A stretch of DNA of 64,000 bases from Lates calcarifer (taxonomy: Eukaryota > Chordata > Actinopteri > Centropomidae), in NCBI RefSeq assembly GCF_001640805.2, contig NC_066852.1, positions 8,044,194 through 8,108,193 of the forward strand. Reading direction: 5' to 3'. The translations under genes and the position numbers were made by a program. Below the pieces are notes generated by a model. That model worked only from the letters and a program-made list of their open reading frames with translations. It searched no databases and was not told the origin of the DNA. Each line of letters starts with the position of its first letter. The first letter of the stretch is position 1. This document shows positions 13,266-64,000 of the stretch, one piece after another.

Positions 13266-13589
13266 GACCATGAGGCATTCACTTTCCAGTAAGTAGTTAT
13301 TTTATGGTTGTTGCAAATGCTAAATGGTCAAAGTAAATTATAAAAATAAATGATAACTACAAAACTAAAACTGTTTTTTTTCTTCCATATGTCACACATG
13401 ACTGCATAACTGCATGTATGTGGATATACCTGTAATTAAATTAGTTAACAATTACTTTTTAGGCTTTAATGTATATTTTATATGATGAATTTATAGAGTG
13501 CTGAAAGTCATGTTTTATTCCATTTTGATTTAACATTAAGTGTCCTCAAACTGGACTCTTTTGAGGTCAGCCCCTGCGTGGGCAAACAT

Positions 13590-13810
13590 CCAAAGCAGTG
13601 ATATTCAACCTTGGTCCTGAGGACTCTAAAGCTGTTTCTCAATACCAGGACAGCCAAGAATGGAGTTGAGAAAGATGTTCTCGCCAAGTCTCCTTGAGAG
13701 AACAGTCTGGCAAGATTGCAAGGACAAGGAACACAGCTGTCAGGGTTTTTGAGATGCTCTATTCTGTTAATTGTGCAACTCAAAAAGTCCACCTTATTTC
13801 GCCAATGACA
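13590..13810. repeat. probable dispersed repeat upstream of atp2a3
   Basis: The phrases tattcaaccttggtcctgag and ctgtttctcaataccaggac, then ggcaagattgcaaggacaag, resemble high-copy fish interspersed repeats I recall. No second copy lies in this window, so support is limited. Confidence 0.3.
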
Positions 13811-14813
13811 GAACCACACCACCATCACATGAAATAATGACATTTATTCTGTTGTTTTACATTGTATATTCTGCTGCTTTTATTTCCTATGTATGCCTTT
13901 TGTTTAAAACTATTTTTTCTATTGGTGAAAGTGCTGTATCCAGTAAACAAATCTAATGAAAACACTGTCAACACTAGAGTACATATATGTTATTTACACA
14001 TAGTTTGACGCCTCTAGCCTGTGTGAACATCAAGGAAACTCTCAACCACAAAATAGAACAGAAACTCACCTTTCATCTTACTTTTTGTGATCATTACAAC
14101 TAACACTGGCTACCCTCTTTCCAATTAGTTAACATTCAGTACATAAAAACACCAATTTTTTGAAAGAAGAACACACCAAGCTTGGATTGTCTCATCTGCT
14201 CTCATTCTTACAGTAACTTCTGTAATATCAGGGCAGCTTTCATATAAACTTTGATATAAACTTTGATAATGTTTAGATCTAACAAATAGACTTTGAAGAA
14301 ACACTAAACTGCTGCACAAAGCTTTCTGATTCTTGAGAAATCCTAGGCACACCTCAGTGCATTTAAAACCAAAACATACTGACAAAACTATTGGTCATAC
14401 AGTCATAAGGTCAAACTATTGAGAAAATTCAGTGATGTGTGAAACAGATGCATAAATTAAAAAAAAAAACACACATATCTTAGTGACTGTGTCATCATCA
14501 GAAACTTTATTTCCTTGCTGACTCTGCAACAGACCACAAATTACAAGCCATGTTTTCTTCTTTTTTGTCAGTTGCGAGGACAACCTCACAGTGGAAAATA
14601 GCCTGGAGGGTAAAGCTGCTGTCTTTTAAGCTTAAAATTAGTCAGCCTTATTTTTGTCTGAGTTGCAGCGGACTAGTTTCAGAGCAGAACTAAAACTGCT
14701 CTAATTGACCAGATTAACATAAACTCTGTGCAACTGGCCTAAAGGCTGCTTTGAGGACTGACAACGTGCAGTACCCTACAGGCAAACTGTAATATTCTGC
14801 ACTGGTCCCACAT

Positions 14814-14905
14814 AGTCTGAAAGCCATTGTTTTATGGTGTCCTTGAGCAAGGCACTTTGTCCCCTTTCAGCTCCAGGGGCGCTGATGTGCAGCTGACTGT
14901 GTTGA
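14814..14905 (+). repeat. SINE-like fragment
   Basis: The phrase ggtgtccttgagcaaggcac followed by a run ending in cagctccaggggcgctgat is the conserved body of a common fish SINE-like repeat. No tRNA-like head is seen, so this is a fragment. Confidence 0.4.
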
Positions 14906-15369
14906 CGTGAACAACAAGACAATTTCCTCATGAAGAGCAATAACAGCATAACATGACAGCGCTGACTATAACCTTTATTACCCTGCTCTATGACAAACAT
15001 GGGGATCGTCAGAGCTTAGTGAATCCTGTTCTAAAGAAACATGTTTGAAGTGTTTGCATGAGGCAGCTGAAACCCTCCGCTCAGGTACGCGCAGCCAATG
15101 GGAGCGCAGGAGGGAGTGCTCAACAGCGAAGAGTCGGTCCGCCCCGGCACAGACACAGCACACCTTCAGATGGAGATGAAATAGCAGCGGCAGTCGATCA
15201 ACAGAGAAACGACAGCGTCTGTAGCGCCGGATCCGGAGGTTTTCTTCAGGGGGGACAGGTGACAGAGCAAACCGACCGAGCCTCAGCCGCCTGAACGTTC
15301 GTCGGTGGAAATTACTGCCGTTTCAATCCCCCCCCCCCATCCCCGAACACCCTCCGATTGCCACAATAC

Positions 15370-15402
15370 ATGCATTTCGATACTGCATGCATTACAATCT
15401 GA
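15370..15402 (+). other. upstream ORF 1 in the atp2a3 leader (10 codons)
   Basis: ATG at 15370 encodes MHFDTACITI and stops at TGA 15400-15402, 23 nt before the main start. It is likely in the transcribed leader if the start site lies upstream of it. A second, overlapping ORF follows in another frame. Confidence 0.5.
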
Positions 15403-15410
15403 TCATTTAA
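15387..15410 (+). other. upstream ORF 2 in the atp2a3 leader (7 codons)
   Basis: ATG at 15387 encodes MHYNLII and stops at TAA 15408-15410, 15 nt before the main start. It overlaps upstream ORF 1 in a different frame. Both end before the strong-context start at 15426, so re-initiation or leaky scanning would be needed. Confidence 0.5.
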
Positions 15411-55399
<39,989 letters not shown>

Positions 55400-55619
55400 G
55401 ACCTCTCCCTCAACACACTCACACAGTTAGACACACGCCTACCCTCTTCCCTTTATGAGCTAGGAACCTTTTCTCTCCCCTGTCCTCATTCCCCACTCCT
55501 GCATGTCCAACAAACCACCACTAGAAATGAGCAGGGCTTGCATGAGAATGAGTGTGCAAGAAAGAGAGCTTGTGTGTTCCTGCGAGCATGGCTTCGTATG
55601 AGTGTGTGAGTAGATGAAC

Positions 55620-55621
<2 letters not shown>

Positions 55622-55670
<49 letters not shown>
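55622..55670 (+). repeat. (TG)n microsatellite in the 3' UTR
   Basis: About 24 TG units, 220 nt after the stop codon. It would be a UG-rich tract in the mRNA. Confidence 0.95.
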
Positions 55671-55672
<2 letters not shown>

Positions 55673-57297
55673 CTGACTAGGCAAATGCAGGCCTGTCTTT
55701 ATAGTTGCGAGAGCGAGAAACAACTGCAGAAAAAAAATGATAAAACTGCCCAGGGCTCTGCTTTTTAAAGACTTCTGCTCATTGTTTTTTTTTTTTTTTT
55801 TTTGGTTTGTTTTTTTTTTTTGACTGTACAGTACAAACATAGTGGTGCAGTAACTGGACTTTTTGGGGAGGGAAGGAGAGGGAGGACAGGGTAATGGAGG
55901 TTGATAATACTGGGTGGGAGGGGAGTGGGTGGGATGGGGTGGGTTTGAAATCAGCACAGAGACCGAAAGAGAGATTGAGAGGTGAAGCCTGCCATGGAGA
56001 AGAGACTGGTGAAGGCACTGGCAAAAGAAGAGCATCAGTGAGAATGTGGGAAGGTGAAAAGAGCTGTTTCTCGAGGAGCTGCGTGTGCGTATTAGACCAA
56101 TGCAGAGAACCATTGTACCTGTGTGTGTCCACAAAAGCATTATCTCAAGGTACAGCCCAGGCGTCTGCCACCCACACTACTGGCAGTGAATTCCAGCCAG
56201 GAGCACGGCCGTATCAGCACAACACAATTGTATCTCTGGTCGCTTTGTTCCTTCGTTGCTCTTTGTCTTCACTCTCACCAACGTACAAACTCCTCTTGAT
56301 CATATTTTATGCAGAATTACTCTCCTTTTGCCCGTCTTGCTCTCTTTCTCTCTGTCTCTCTTTCTCGCTCTCTGTTGAGGAGGCAGCTGTGGGGCCCTGG
56401 GGGTTGTGACGTTATCGGGCTCTTGAGTTTTCGGGACGTGTGGAGGTGTCTCTCCACCTAAAAGGTGTGAATAGCTTTACGCTGCTTGGCCGCTTCCTTC
56501 AGCTCTTAATTCGAGGAGCTGAGGTCAGCTCTCAGACTTTGGCAAAAGTAAAAACAAAGAAAAGAAATAAAAATGTCAAACAGCAACCAAACCAGCATAT
56601 TAGTAGTGTAGATGTTAGCCAGTCCACCCAGCTGGTCCTGTTTAGCCTCACTTTAATGTCCATCTGCTGTGCTGCTGTTGAGTTTTAGCTGTCAAATATC
56701 TAAATTGAAGGTAGATCTGAACAAGAGGATGATGCTTTTGTGCAGAATAACCATCTTGGAGCAACATTGTGTTCATCTACCTTTAATTTATTCAGTTATT
56801 TATAACCCTAAGGTGTGTGTGCAAATACAGTACGTAGCCTTACTTGAATTAATTTGTCTAATTTGACTTGATAGGCTTTTCAGTTGTCAAATTGCACAGA
56901 AGATGTAGTCAAAGTAAGTTAAGGAATTGGCAAGTAAACTGCTTGATTGTCTTGCTTGGTCATAAATCATTTTATATAGTAAGCACATTTAACCTTATCC
57001 ATGCCTTATACAGCCCACTGCACCTCCACATTGAATATGTGGTCCAAATGAATGTGTTTCTGCTATAGCCTTTAATTACCTTTTTTTACCCACCGCCACC
57101 ATTCTCACTCAGACGAGCCCTAACAGTGATATTGATTCTGATCACCTGAGGTCTTACACACTCTGAATGTCCACCTGGTCTAAGGCATGTTGTTTAATAG
57201 GAAACCTCCCTTTTTTGTTGTGCTTTGTGCGCTGCTCCCTCAGCTCCTCCTGCTCTCTCAATGCTTTAGCGACTCACTTGGGTATTGTTTTATAATG

Positions 57298-57303
57298 AAT
57301 AAA
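57298..57303 (+). terminator. candidate poly(A) signal for atp2a3
   Basis: AATAAA at 57298-57303 is followed about 35-55 nt later by a GU-rich stretch (ggggtgtggattgtgtcttt). This is the best-formed poly(A) site seen downstream of the stop codon. Confidence 0.5.
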
Positions 57304-57529
57304 TAATAATGTATTTGACTGAATGAACCCATGAGGGGTGTGGATTGTGTCTTTAAGTCTTAATTATGGGTTTTGTGTTGGGCCCTTGCGCCCTGTGGAC
57401 TGGGTCAGGGGGTGTTTTTGGTCTCTTGTTTCCTCCACATAGGAGAAAGGAGTGTGTGCACATTCAAAAAAGAACTTTGCAAAGGTGCTGGATCACAGAT
57501 GGGAATAGGATCTCCACACTGTCTCAATT

Positions 57530-57650
57530 AATTGATCGAAAATAATAATAATTGGCAACTATTTTGATTAATGATTAATTATTTTTCAAGCACAATTTCC
57601 AGACATTTGATGGTTTTAGGTTCTTGAATGCAACTATTAACAGCTTGCAT
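57530..57650 (+). repeat. teleost 'gattattttcat' repeat, copy 2
   Basis: It contains aataattggcaactattttg, attaatgattaattattttt, then ccagacatttgatggtttta and ggttcttgaatg. It matches 62755-62890 in the same orientation. Confidence 0.6.
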
Positions 57651-59265
57651 GATACAAGCAAGACATTTAGAGATGTCACCTTGTGCTCAATTATATTGTA
57701 ACAGGCATTTTACAGACAGAATGATTGACTGACTGAGGAAAAAAAAGTTTCAGCCCTGCTTAAATGCAGCTGTTGCCTGATGCAGATCTGTGGAGATTTT
57801 TTAAATGATTCAAACTGACATGGTGTGCAGATCTTTATTCTTCCTCCTCCCTTTATTTGCTTCCAGAGCTTATTTCTACGAGCAGTACAGATTTCTGCAG
57901 CGCGACTCAGAAGCATGGTGTAGAATCTAAAGGCAAATCCATCCTTAAAATCTTCAGCATAGGTTTCCAGTCTGCTATTGCTTACAGTACTCTATGTTGT
58001 TGTATTCATCTATTTTGTTGCTTGGTGATGTTTTTTTTTCTTTCTTGCCCCAGAGGATAACTAGCCAAACTTAGATGGCATGACATCATCAAGTCCAGAT
58101 ATTTCCTGTTCCACGTGCTCTGTGGGGTCACAGTTGGAAAATCATTAAGGGGAAGTACACTAAAAAAAGTTCATAACAACAACACATCACCAGAAACAAA
58201 TAACCAGATACTGAAATGTTTTGAACATCACAAACTGATTTAAGGGTGGACTATTCCTTTAATTTTATCCCAGAAGCTGGATTTTGATGATACTTGACGT
58301 AAACAATCTTTATGTTCAGTGATTTCCTCAGTACATTGTCAATTTTTTTTTTTTTCTTCCACCACCGTGATAATGTGGCACCTCTGTCCAGACCAGCAGA
58401 CCACCTGTCCCTGTCCCAGGTCTCCATGGCTCTGTAACATGCTGGCACTCTGGCCACTGGGCACTATAGGTCTGTATAGCCTTGTTATTTACTACTGAAT
58501 CCTCAGCTCTGTACAGAAGGGGAGAATATGATCGCATGGAACATTGTTACTGTAATAATAACCTATACAGTATATAATATTTAATTTTTGATAACTTACA
58601 TCAATGACATCTACTTACCAACAACAGACAGACTTGCGAAAAACCATTTTTCATTTTTCTTTTGAGCACATCTTTTTTTTCTTTCCTTTTTTTTCTTTGT
58701 AGAATAGAAAGGTTGTTTTGTTCCTTCATTGTTCCCGTTTGGTTTTTACAGTTACTGGGATTTTGTGTCTTTTACTGTAGGGAAAAAGAATATGACGTTA
58801 TCATGTTAAAGATAGACAAGAATCATGCTTACGCTAATTAATGATGATGACGCTGATCATTTCAGTGATAGTTATCCAGTGTGAGGATGTTCAAGAATTT
58901 GTGAATGAACTGTGTCTGGTTTACACTGAGCGATAAGCAGCGATAAGTCCTGGCTTATGAAGTTTTATGACTGTACATTGAAGGGCTTGGTGTGGATGCA
59001 GGCTCTAGAGACCCATGACAATCCAGCATGGTTCTCACAGTCCTCTACCATCTATAAGAGAATAACCTCCCTTACTAACAGTGAAGGAGTGATCAGCTTC
59101 GTATCAGTAACATTTGACCAATGGTTCCCTTTTTCTTTGTCTGTATAGACAAGTAAACTGTCTCTAGAGCCTGAGTTCCACCTCTGAGAAATTAAAAGGA
59201 TTCTCTGTATTGCCTTGTTAATATTAATTGTGGACACATAATTTTATAAATGACAAAGACGTGGA

Positions 59266-59271
59266 AATAAA
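59266..59271 (+). terminator. alternative distal poly(A) signal
   Basis: AATAAA lies in a T-rich context, with ttgttatttattcagaggttgttattt downstream in broken runs. It would give a 3' UTR of about 3.9 kb if used. Confidence 0.3.
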
Positions 59272-59849
59272 GATTATTTATCTTGTTATTTATTCAGAGG
59301 TTGTTATTTTTTTCTACCATATTGAATATGAGATTATTTTTTCTGTATTTGAACATCTTTATTTGGAATTACAAAGAAATCATGAAGTCCAAATGAAAAC
59401 TGTTGACAGTGAGGTTTTGTGGATTATACTGAATAACTGGCAAATTGTTTTTATAATGTAATTTTCTGTTGCTTTGAGGACCCAAAACAAAATTCCAAGC
59501 AGGATAATTGAAAACCTGGGCACATAAGATAAAGTTATCTGCATGGCAAGACTCCACTAGTGGGAAAAAATATGTTTTTTTCTTGATAGAAATGGGGTTA
59601 TGCAAGTGACAGTTTTCCCTCTATTATTGATGCAGTGTAGGAAACACAACATCCAGTTTTGAGAAGAAGTAACACAAACTCCAAGACTGTTACTGCTGAA
59701 AAAACACAAATGCTCCAGAAGGTGCTATGTTCTTTGTTTGTGGCAGAGTGAAAAGAATTCACATCCACAAAACTTCCACAAGTGCTGGATCAGTAAAGAA
59801 ACACATCAAAGTTCTCTGTGTCTCAAATGTGAATATTTGTGGGTGTTAG

Positions 59850-59960
59850 TGACCCCACAAGAGATTAAATGTGTGGGACTCCCCACCAGTCAGAAGAGAA
59901 GAAGCCTTTTGAATGAGAGATGAAATGTCTTCAAGAACCTCAAGCAAGTACAGTTGCCTT
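59850..59960 (+). repeat. fragment of an interspersed element tail
   Basis: The segment gaagaagccttttgaatgag, then agatgaaatgtcttcaagaa and gtacagttgcctt, resembles the conserved 3' tail of a fish retroelement family seen in many loci. The translation (SQKRRSLLNER) is only a fragment and I do not call a gene. Confidence 0.4.
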
Positions 59961-62310
59961 AGTATAGCATTTTGACATACTATGACCTGGATGACTGAAA
60001 ATCCTCACAGACATTGTTGGGAATTTGCTTTGGTGAACTGAGCTCATAGTGCCATAGGACAGACAGGACAATGTTCCACACAACATACTAATAAATAAAA
60101 ACCGCTGTACAAAAGAACACATAAATACACAAAGCAATATAAATATGAACGATAACTAAATATTAAAATGCTATAATGTGTAAAAGGTTTGCAAATCTGA
60201 TAAATTTAATAGGTTCAAATGCAGAATTGATTACAAAGACAAGCATAAACTAAAAACGACATGTACTGTAGGTTATCATTCACAAGTTACATAGCCTCAA
60301 CCTGATGAGCCAACTTCAATATTGTTAATGTTATTTTAAGGTTCACAGGGGCTGTAGTGCCAGAAAATGTAAACCTTTTCACATGTTCAACTGGTTTTGC
60401 AACAATTTCAAAAGGAGTCTGCTGTATGATCATCTCACTGGTTTTCCAGTGTTTAACTGAAGGCTATGATCACTGTGTCAACTCACAAGATTAGACACCT
60501 CCCTCCAAATGCTGCAAACACTCCAAAGTTTCTCTTTTGTGTTGCAGTCTGAGCATGAGTCAGTTCATGTCAGATTATTCACATGGGCTGTGCTTATTGT
60601 GTACTTAAAATTTGAGTTCCCCTGGTTCAGTTTGTTTGGTTAATTCAACACAGGCTCTTCTCAAAACAGTTCTGCTTTTTTGAGCCAGATATATGAGTGT
60701 TTTATACATTTGTACATAGTGAATGAATCAACTAAATAGAAATAGATTTCTCCTTATTTTGAGCAAAATTGAGAATCTTGTGAACAGAGAACTCAGAGTC
60801 TGCACTTAATTTAAATGTATTGAAAGCCATACTTTCTATGTATTAGCAAAGAAGTTATTAAAAGTTAAGTGAGTTGTGATCACTGCGTCACTTAATTTGC
60901 AGTATTAGATCTAAGTTAAGTGCATGAAATCTATGGAGTAAAACTGTGTGCATTGAACCTTTTAGACCAGCAGGGGGAGATATACACCACCTTTCCTGTA
61001 TGTATGAAGCTACAAGTTGACTGACCATGACAAGATGTTACATGTGTAGCCATCCATTACAAGAAGTATGAGCTGATTATATTCTGTAACGCAGGCAGGT
61101 GGAGGAAATGCAGCTTTTCCATCACACTGAAACAAAGAGACAACACTTTGGACCTGTGCTGAGCTTTTAGATTTTTAATTGGCTGCTTCAACTCACTTTT
61201 TGCTCATGTTATGTTCATGCTTCCTCAGTTCTCACATGTGAGGATAACACACACCCTCTCCAGAGGAAGTTCCTGGAGTGAAGGTGGGATCCCAAGGGCT
61301 GTGGGGAGAATAGAAGAGTATCTCATTAGCATTAGGCCGTTATTTCCACCCTGAGCCTCAGAGGGATGCAGGATAGGAAAAGTCAGCAGGGGAGCTGTCC
61401 CACTGAAACACACAGGAAAACTTGACGCAATAATGAACCAGAGGAAATGTCACAAGCAGGGACAAAGGTGTTGGAATAGAACAGGTTCTTTTTGTCTAAA
61501 TGTTACTTGAGGTGATTCTGTCTTTTTCTGTTGAAAATTCTGTTGAAAATCAGCAGGAATGCTGCCTGTAACAATACAGTGCAAGATTTCCTCTGATTGC
61601 ACAGCAACAAATGGCACTCCAAAAGAGCAAAGCATGAAAAGCATTATTTGGCAATGAGTATTTTTATATATCTATACAGAGATACAAATCAAAAATGTAT
61701 TGATTAGATATTTTGATGAAACACTGATTAAACTCAAGACAAAAAAACTGAATCTTAGGAGCTTACTGTAACACACATTTCAAAACTAAGTCAATTACAA
61801 GTGTGATAAATTGAGTTGGACGACAAAAACATCTGCAGAAAGGAGGAGGGATTTTAATAGCTGTTCTCTTTTTCTTTCCTGACTCACATTTCCTTGTTTG
61901 TCTGAAACTGACTACTGCTCCTGTTGATTATGAATTGTTTACTTTTGAAAAGAGCAGGAAAGAACTGAAAAAACTGTTTCATTATAGACTCTAATTCAAG
62001 GTTTCATTAAAACATGATTACCGATGAACCAGGATAAAGCTCGAACACAAACAGGGGTCACAGATCTTAGATAATGATCTGGTCATGCACCATGCCTACA
62101 TTAGACAAGCCTGATGTGGCCAGTCTTACTATGCACATACAAGGCAGTGCTGTGGCTGATATGCACTATGACTCATATGAGAACAAGCAGAGGCTGCTGG
62201 CTGTGTGGCGGACTCTCTGAGGTCGCATGTCTAAAAAAGCGCCTTGAGACAGAAAAGGCTGGAAAAGACCTTAAATTTGGGAAGGGGTGGGGCGGTGAGG
62301 GGGGGTCAGT

Positions 62311-62371
62311 GGGGGTGGAGGGGTGATTTTGCTGTGAGGGAGGGTGGAGGGGTGATTTTGCTGTGAGGGAG
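62311..62371 (+). repeat. 29-bp unit minisatellite, two copies
   Basis: The unit ggtggaggggtgattttgct plus gtgagggag is repeated twice with a period of 29 bp, immediately 5' of the unassigned exon-like stretch at 62402. Confidence 0.8.
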
Positions 62372-62401
62372 GACATTCTGCCCCTTATCCCATGGTGTCA
62401 G

Positions 62402-62491
62402 CCTGTGTTGTGCTGTGAGGCTGAAGCTGTTGCCAAGAAACTAAATGAACTTGCTATGAACTTCCCCTACGACTGCAACAGGGAAGAGAAG
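62402..62491 (+). CDS. exon-like 90-nt stretch, gene unknown
   Basis: Between an acceptor-like site (pyrimidine-rich ctgccccttatccc, then gtgtcag) and a donor AAG|gtactc lies an open 30-codon phase-0 stretch. Residues read PVLCCEAEAVAKKLNELAMN and FPYDCNREEK. The composition is that of a real helical coding exon, not of repeat DNA. I do not recognise the protein and see no confident partner exons. It may be the edge of a neighbouring gene or a chance ORF. Confidence 0.25.
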
Positions 62492-62749
62492 GTACTCTCA
62501 GGGGCTACAGCACCCACTACAACCACTTGATCCACCTACTGCAGTTTTACTGCTGATTAATGCTCTGATATACTGTGCAGTGTTTACACTGAAATGTGGG
62601 TTAAGGCCAGTAGAAAATGTACAGTAACAATGCACCGTTCTTAATCTTTATCTGGACTCAAGTATTTTCTTTCCACTTTATACTCCACTACATACAAAAG
62701 ATATCAAGCTTATAAAATATGATGTTCTAGATTAAACTACCCAACAGTC

Positions 62750-62890
62750 TATATAATTAGAGGTGAAACAGCTGCCAATTAGAAAATAAATTGGCAGCTA
62801 TTTTGATAATAATATATATTTTTGATAATCATTTTTCATGCAAAATACACTAATAATAATATTTGATGGTTCCAGCTTCTCAAACTTTTC
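62750..62890 (+). repeat. teleost 'gattattttcat' repeat, copy 3
   Basis: It contains ggcagctattttgataataa, ttgataatcatttttcatgc and atatttgatggttccagctt, then ctcaaac. It is the better-preserved relative of the copy at 57530-57650. Confidence 0.6.
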
Positions 62891-64000
62891 CCGACAATCA
62901 CCAATCAATCACCTGATAAATCAGTTAATTAATGTATAAAATAGCTAAAAATGTTCAATTGTGTTTTAAGATACAAAATAATAAAACAAAGCAATCATGA
63001 AATGAATAAATAAAATAGCTTTTTTTTTAAAAAAAAAAAAAAAAAGAAAAAAGGGGAAGAGTGGTCTCTGTGTAATTATGAAATGTATTTTAACAGGCTG
63101 ACTCATGCTGACACAGGCCTGCTGGAACTGTCAGCATGTGTTAGTCTACTGACATCCAGTCCATCACTGTCTTAAGCACATGTCACAATCATATAATGTG
63201 CTGTGCAGTATACCGTGTATTACATTATAGTCTGTCCTTAGTTATCACAATGTGCAGTGTGTTATCATATGTTTCCTCTCAGCGATCCATCTCTGCTGTC
63301 GGCTCAGACAAGATCCAATAATGTGTAAAAATATGAACAAGCAGCAATGGGATGTGTTGTACTGTCTGTTTAATTCATTATTAGAGAATTAACAGAAACA
63401 GTTGCTTCTAAGTGGGTGAGTGTGGACTGTACGCTCTGGCAGACTATAATGCCTGGACTGGAGCACTTTTGTGTGTGTTCCTAGATTTCAATTAAATATG
63501 AATAAGGGGGAGATATGAGGACTCACCTTTGATATTTGTCTCGACTTTCACTTCCAATGCCAAAAATATGTCAGAAAGATTCTGTGCAATAGGAGACTTC
63601 TCATGAGGCTGAAATATCACTGAGTCAGTTTGATATCTTGACTTAGGATATTCCTAAGTGACCAATAAAGTATGTGCACTGTGAGTCTAACACTAGAAGG
63701 CTGTTTTCATCTGGTGAATGGAAAGTGTCTGTGCACTCACCTTAAATCTCGGTTGCAGACACCTGTGGAGGACATGAACTTTTTTGTGGAAAACCATATC
63801 AGACACAAATTATTGTTCCATGCTGAGTATTTGTCTGTGTGTGTTAATACAAGTCTAACAGTATGGACCAGGTCATTTTCAGCAGGGCCAAAGTATCTCC
63901 TCATAATTAGTCTCTAATTCATAAATACCTTATCAGACCAGTCATGAATAAATGGATGATTCATCATTAATTCATGTTTCTGAGAGAAAGGAAGGTGTAA

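Larger units (their letters stand above)
1..15059. other. upstream intergenic region, no supported gene
   Basis: No ORF here shows a recognisable domain, splice framework or compositional bias. Contents are AT-rich unique sequence, the repeats and Tc1 relic listed separately, and homopolymers (T at about 3317-3330, A at about 8143-8160). From 1 to 2640 and from 3000 to 4200 I see nothing I can name. Some complex, repeat-free stretches (5440-5720, 7480-7680, 10000-10260) could be regulatory. Confidence 0.6.
55400..57330 (+). other. atp2a3: atp2a3 3' UTR (probable extent)
   Basis: Non-coding sequence follows the TAA, with a (TG)n tract at 55622-55670, T-rich tracts near 55785-55820, and no good ORF on the + strand. 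The proposed end is set by the AATAAA at 57298 and its GU-rich downstream element. A longer form reaching about 59290 is possible. Confidence 0.55.
57331..64000. other. downstream intergenic region
   Basis: AT-rich sequence with repeat fragments at 57530, 59850 and 62750, a poly-A tract near 63030-63045, and the exon-like stretch at 62402. No complete gene is visible. From 60000 to 62050 and from 62950 to 64000 I see nothing I can name. Confidence 0.55.

Noticed and set aside
55460..56140. Longest single open frame in the window, 226 codons, minus strand
   Set aside because: It is antisense to the atp2a3 3' UTR. Its length comes from translating the (TG)n and poly-T tracts (His-Thr and Lys runs). 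No domain or splice logic supports it.

Overview
The window is a piece of a bony-fish (teleost, probably percomorph) nuclear genome. It holds one protein gene on the + strand, split into 21 coding exons with GT-AG introns (one GC-AG exception). AT-rich non-coding DNA, microsatellites, a dead Tc1/mariner copy and dispersed repeats of the kind common in teleost introns surround it. Nothing bacterial, viral or CRISPR-like is visible.

The gene is a sarco/endoplasmic reticulum Ca2+-ATPase. The reconstructed coding sequence runs from an ATG at 15426 to a TAA at 55399 and encodes 1004 residues. Every intron phase closes without a frameshift and all ten membrane segments are present. So are the phosphorylated aspartate (DKTGT, D351), the TGES loop, the KGAPE nucleotide-binding loop, TGDGVNDAP and all Ca2+ ligands. 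Paralogue-specific positions ([59 protein letters not shown]) match SERCA3, so the gene is called atp2a3.

Layout: 1-15060 is upstream intergenic DNA with repeats and no supported gene. 15060-15425 is a GC-richer promoter and 5' UTR with a CCAAT box, a GC box and two short upstream ORFs. 15426-55399 is atp2a3, with an 11.5-kb first intron. 55400 to about 57330 is the probable 3' UTR, ending at an AATAAA with a GU-rich downstream element; an alternative end lies near 59290. The remainder to 64000 is intergenic, with old repeats and one unassigned 90-nt stretch (62402-62491) that looks like an exon.

I found no new biological system. The points most worth a second look concern splicing of atp2a3. 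Exon 12 has a GC donor followed immediately by an in-frame stop. Exon 10 combines a weak donor, an upstream (TG)n tract that pushes the likely branch point about 79 nt away, and a downstream (AC)n tract.
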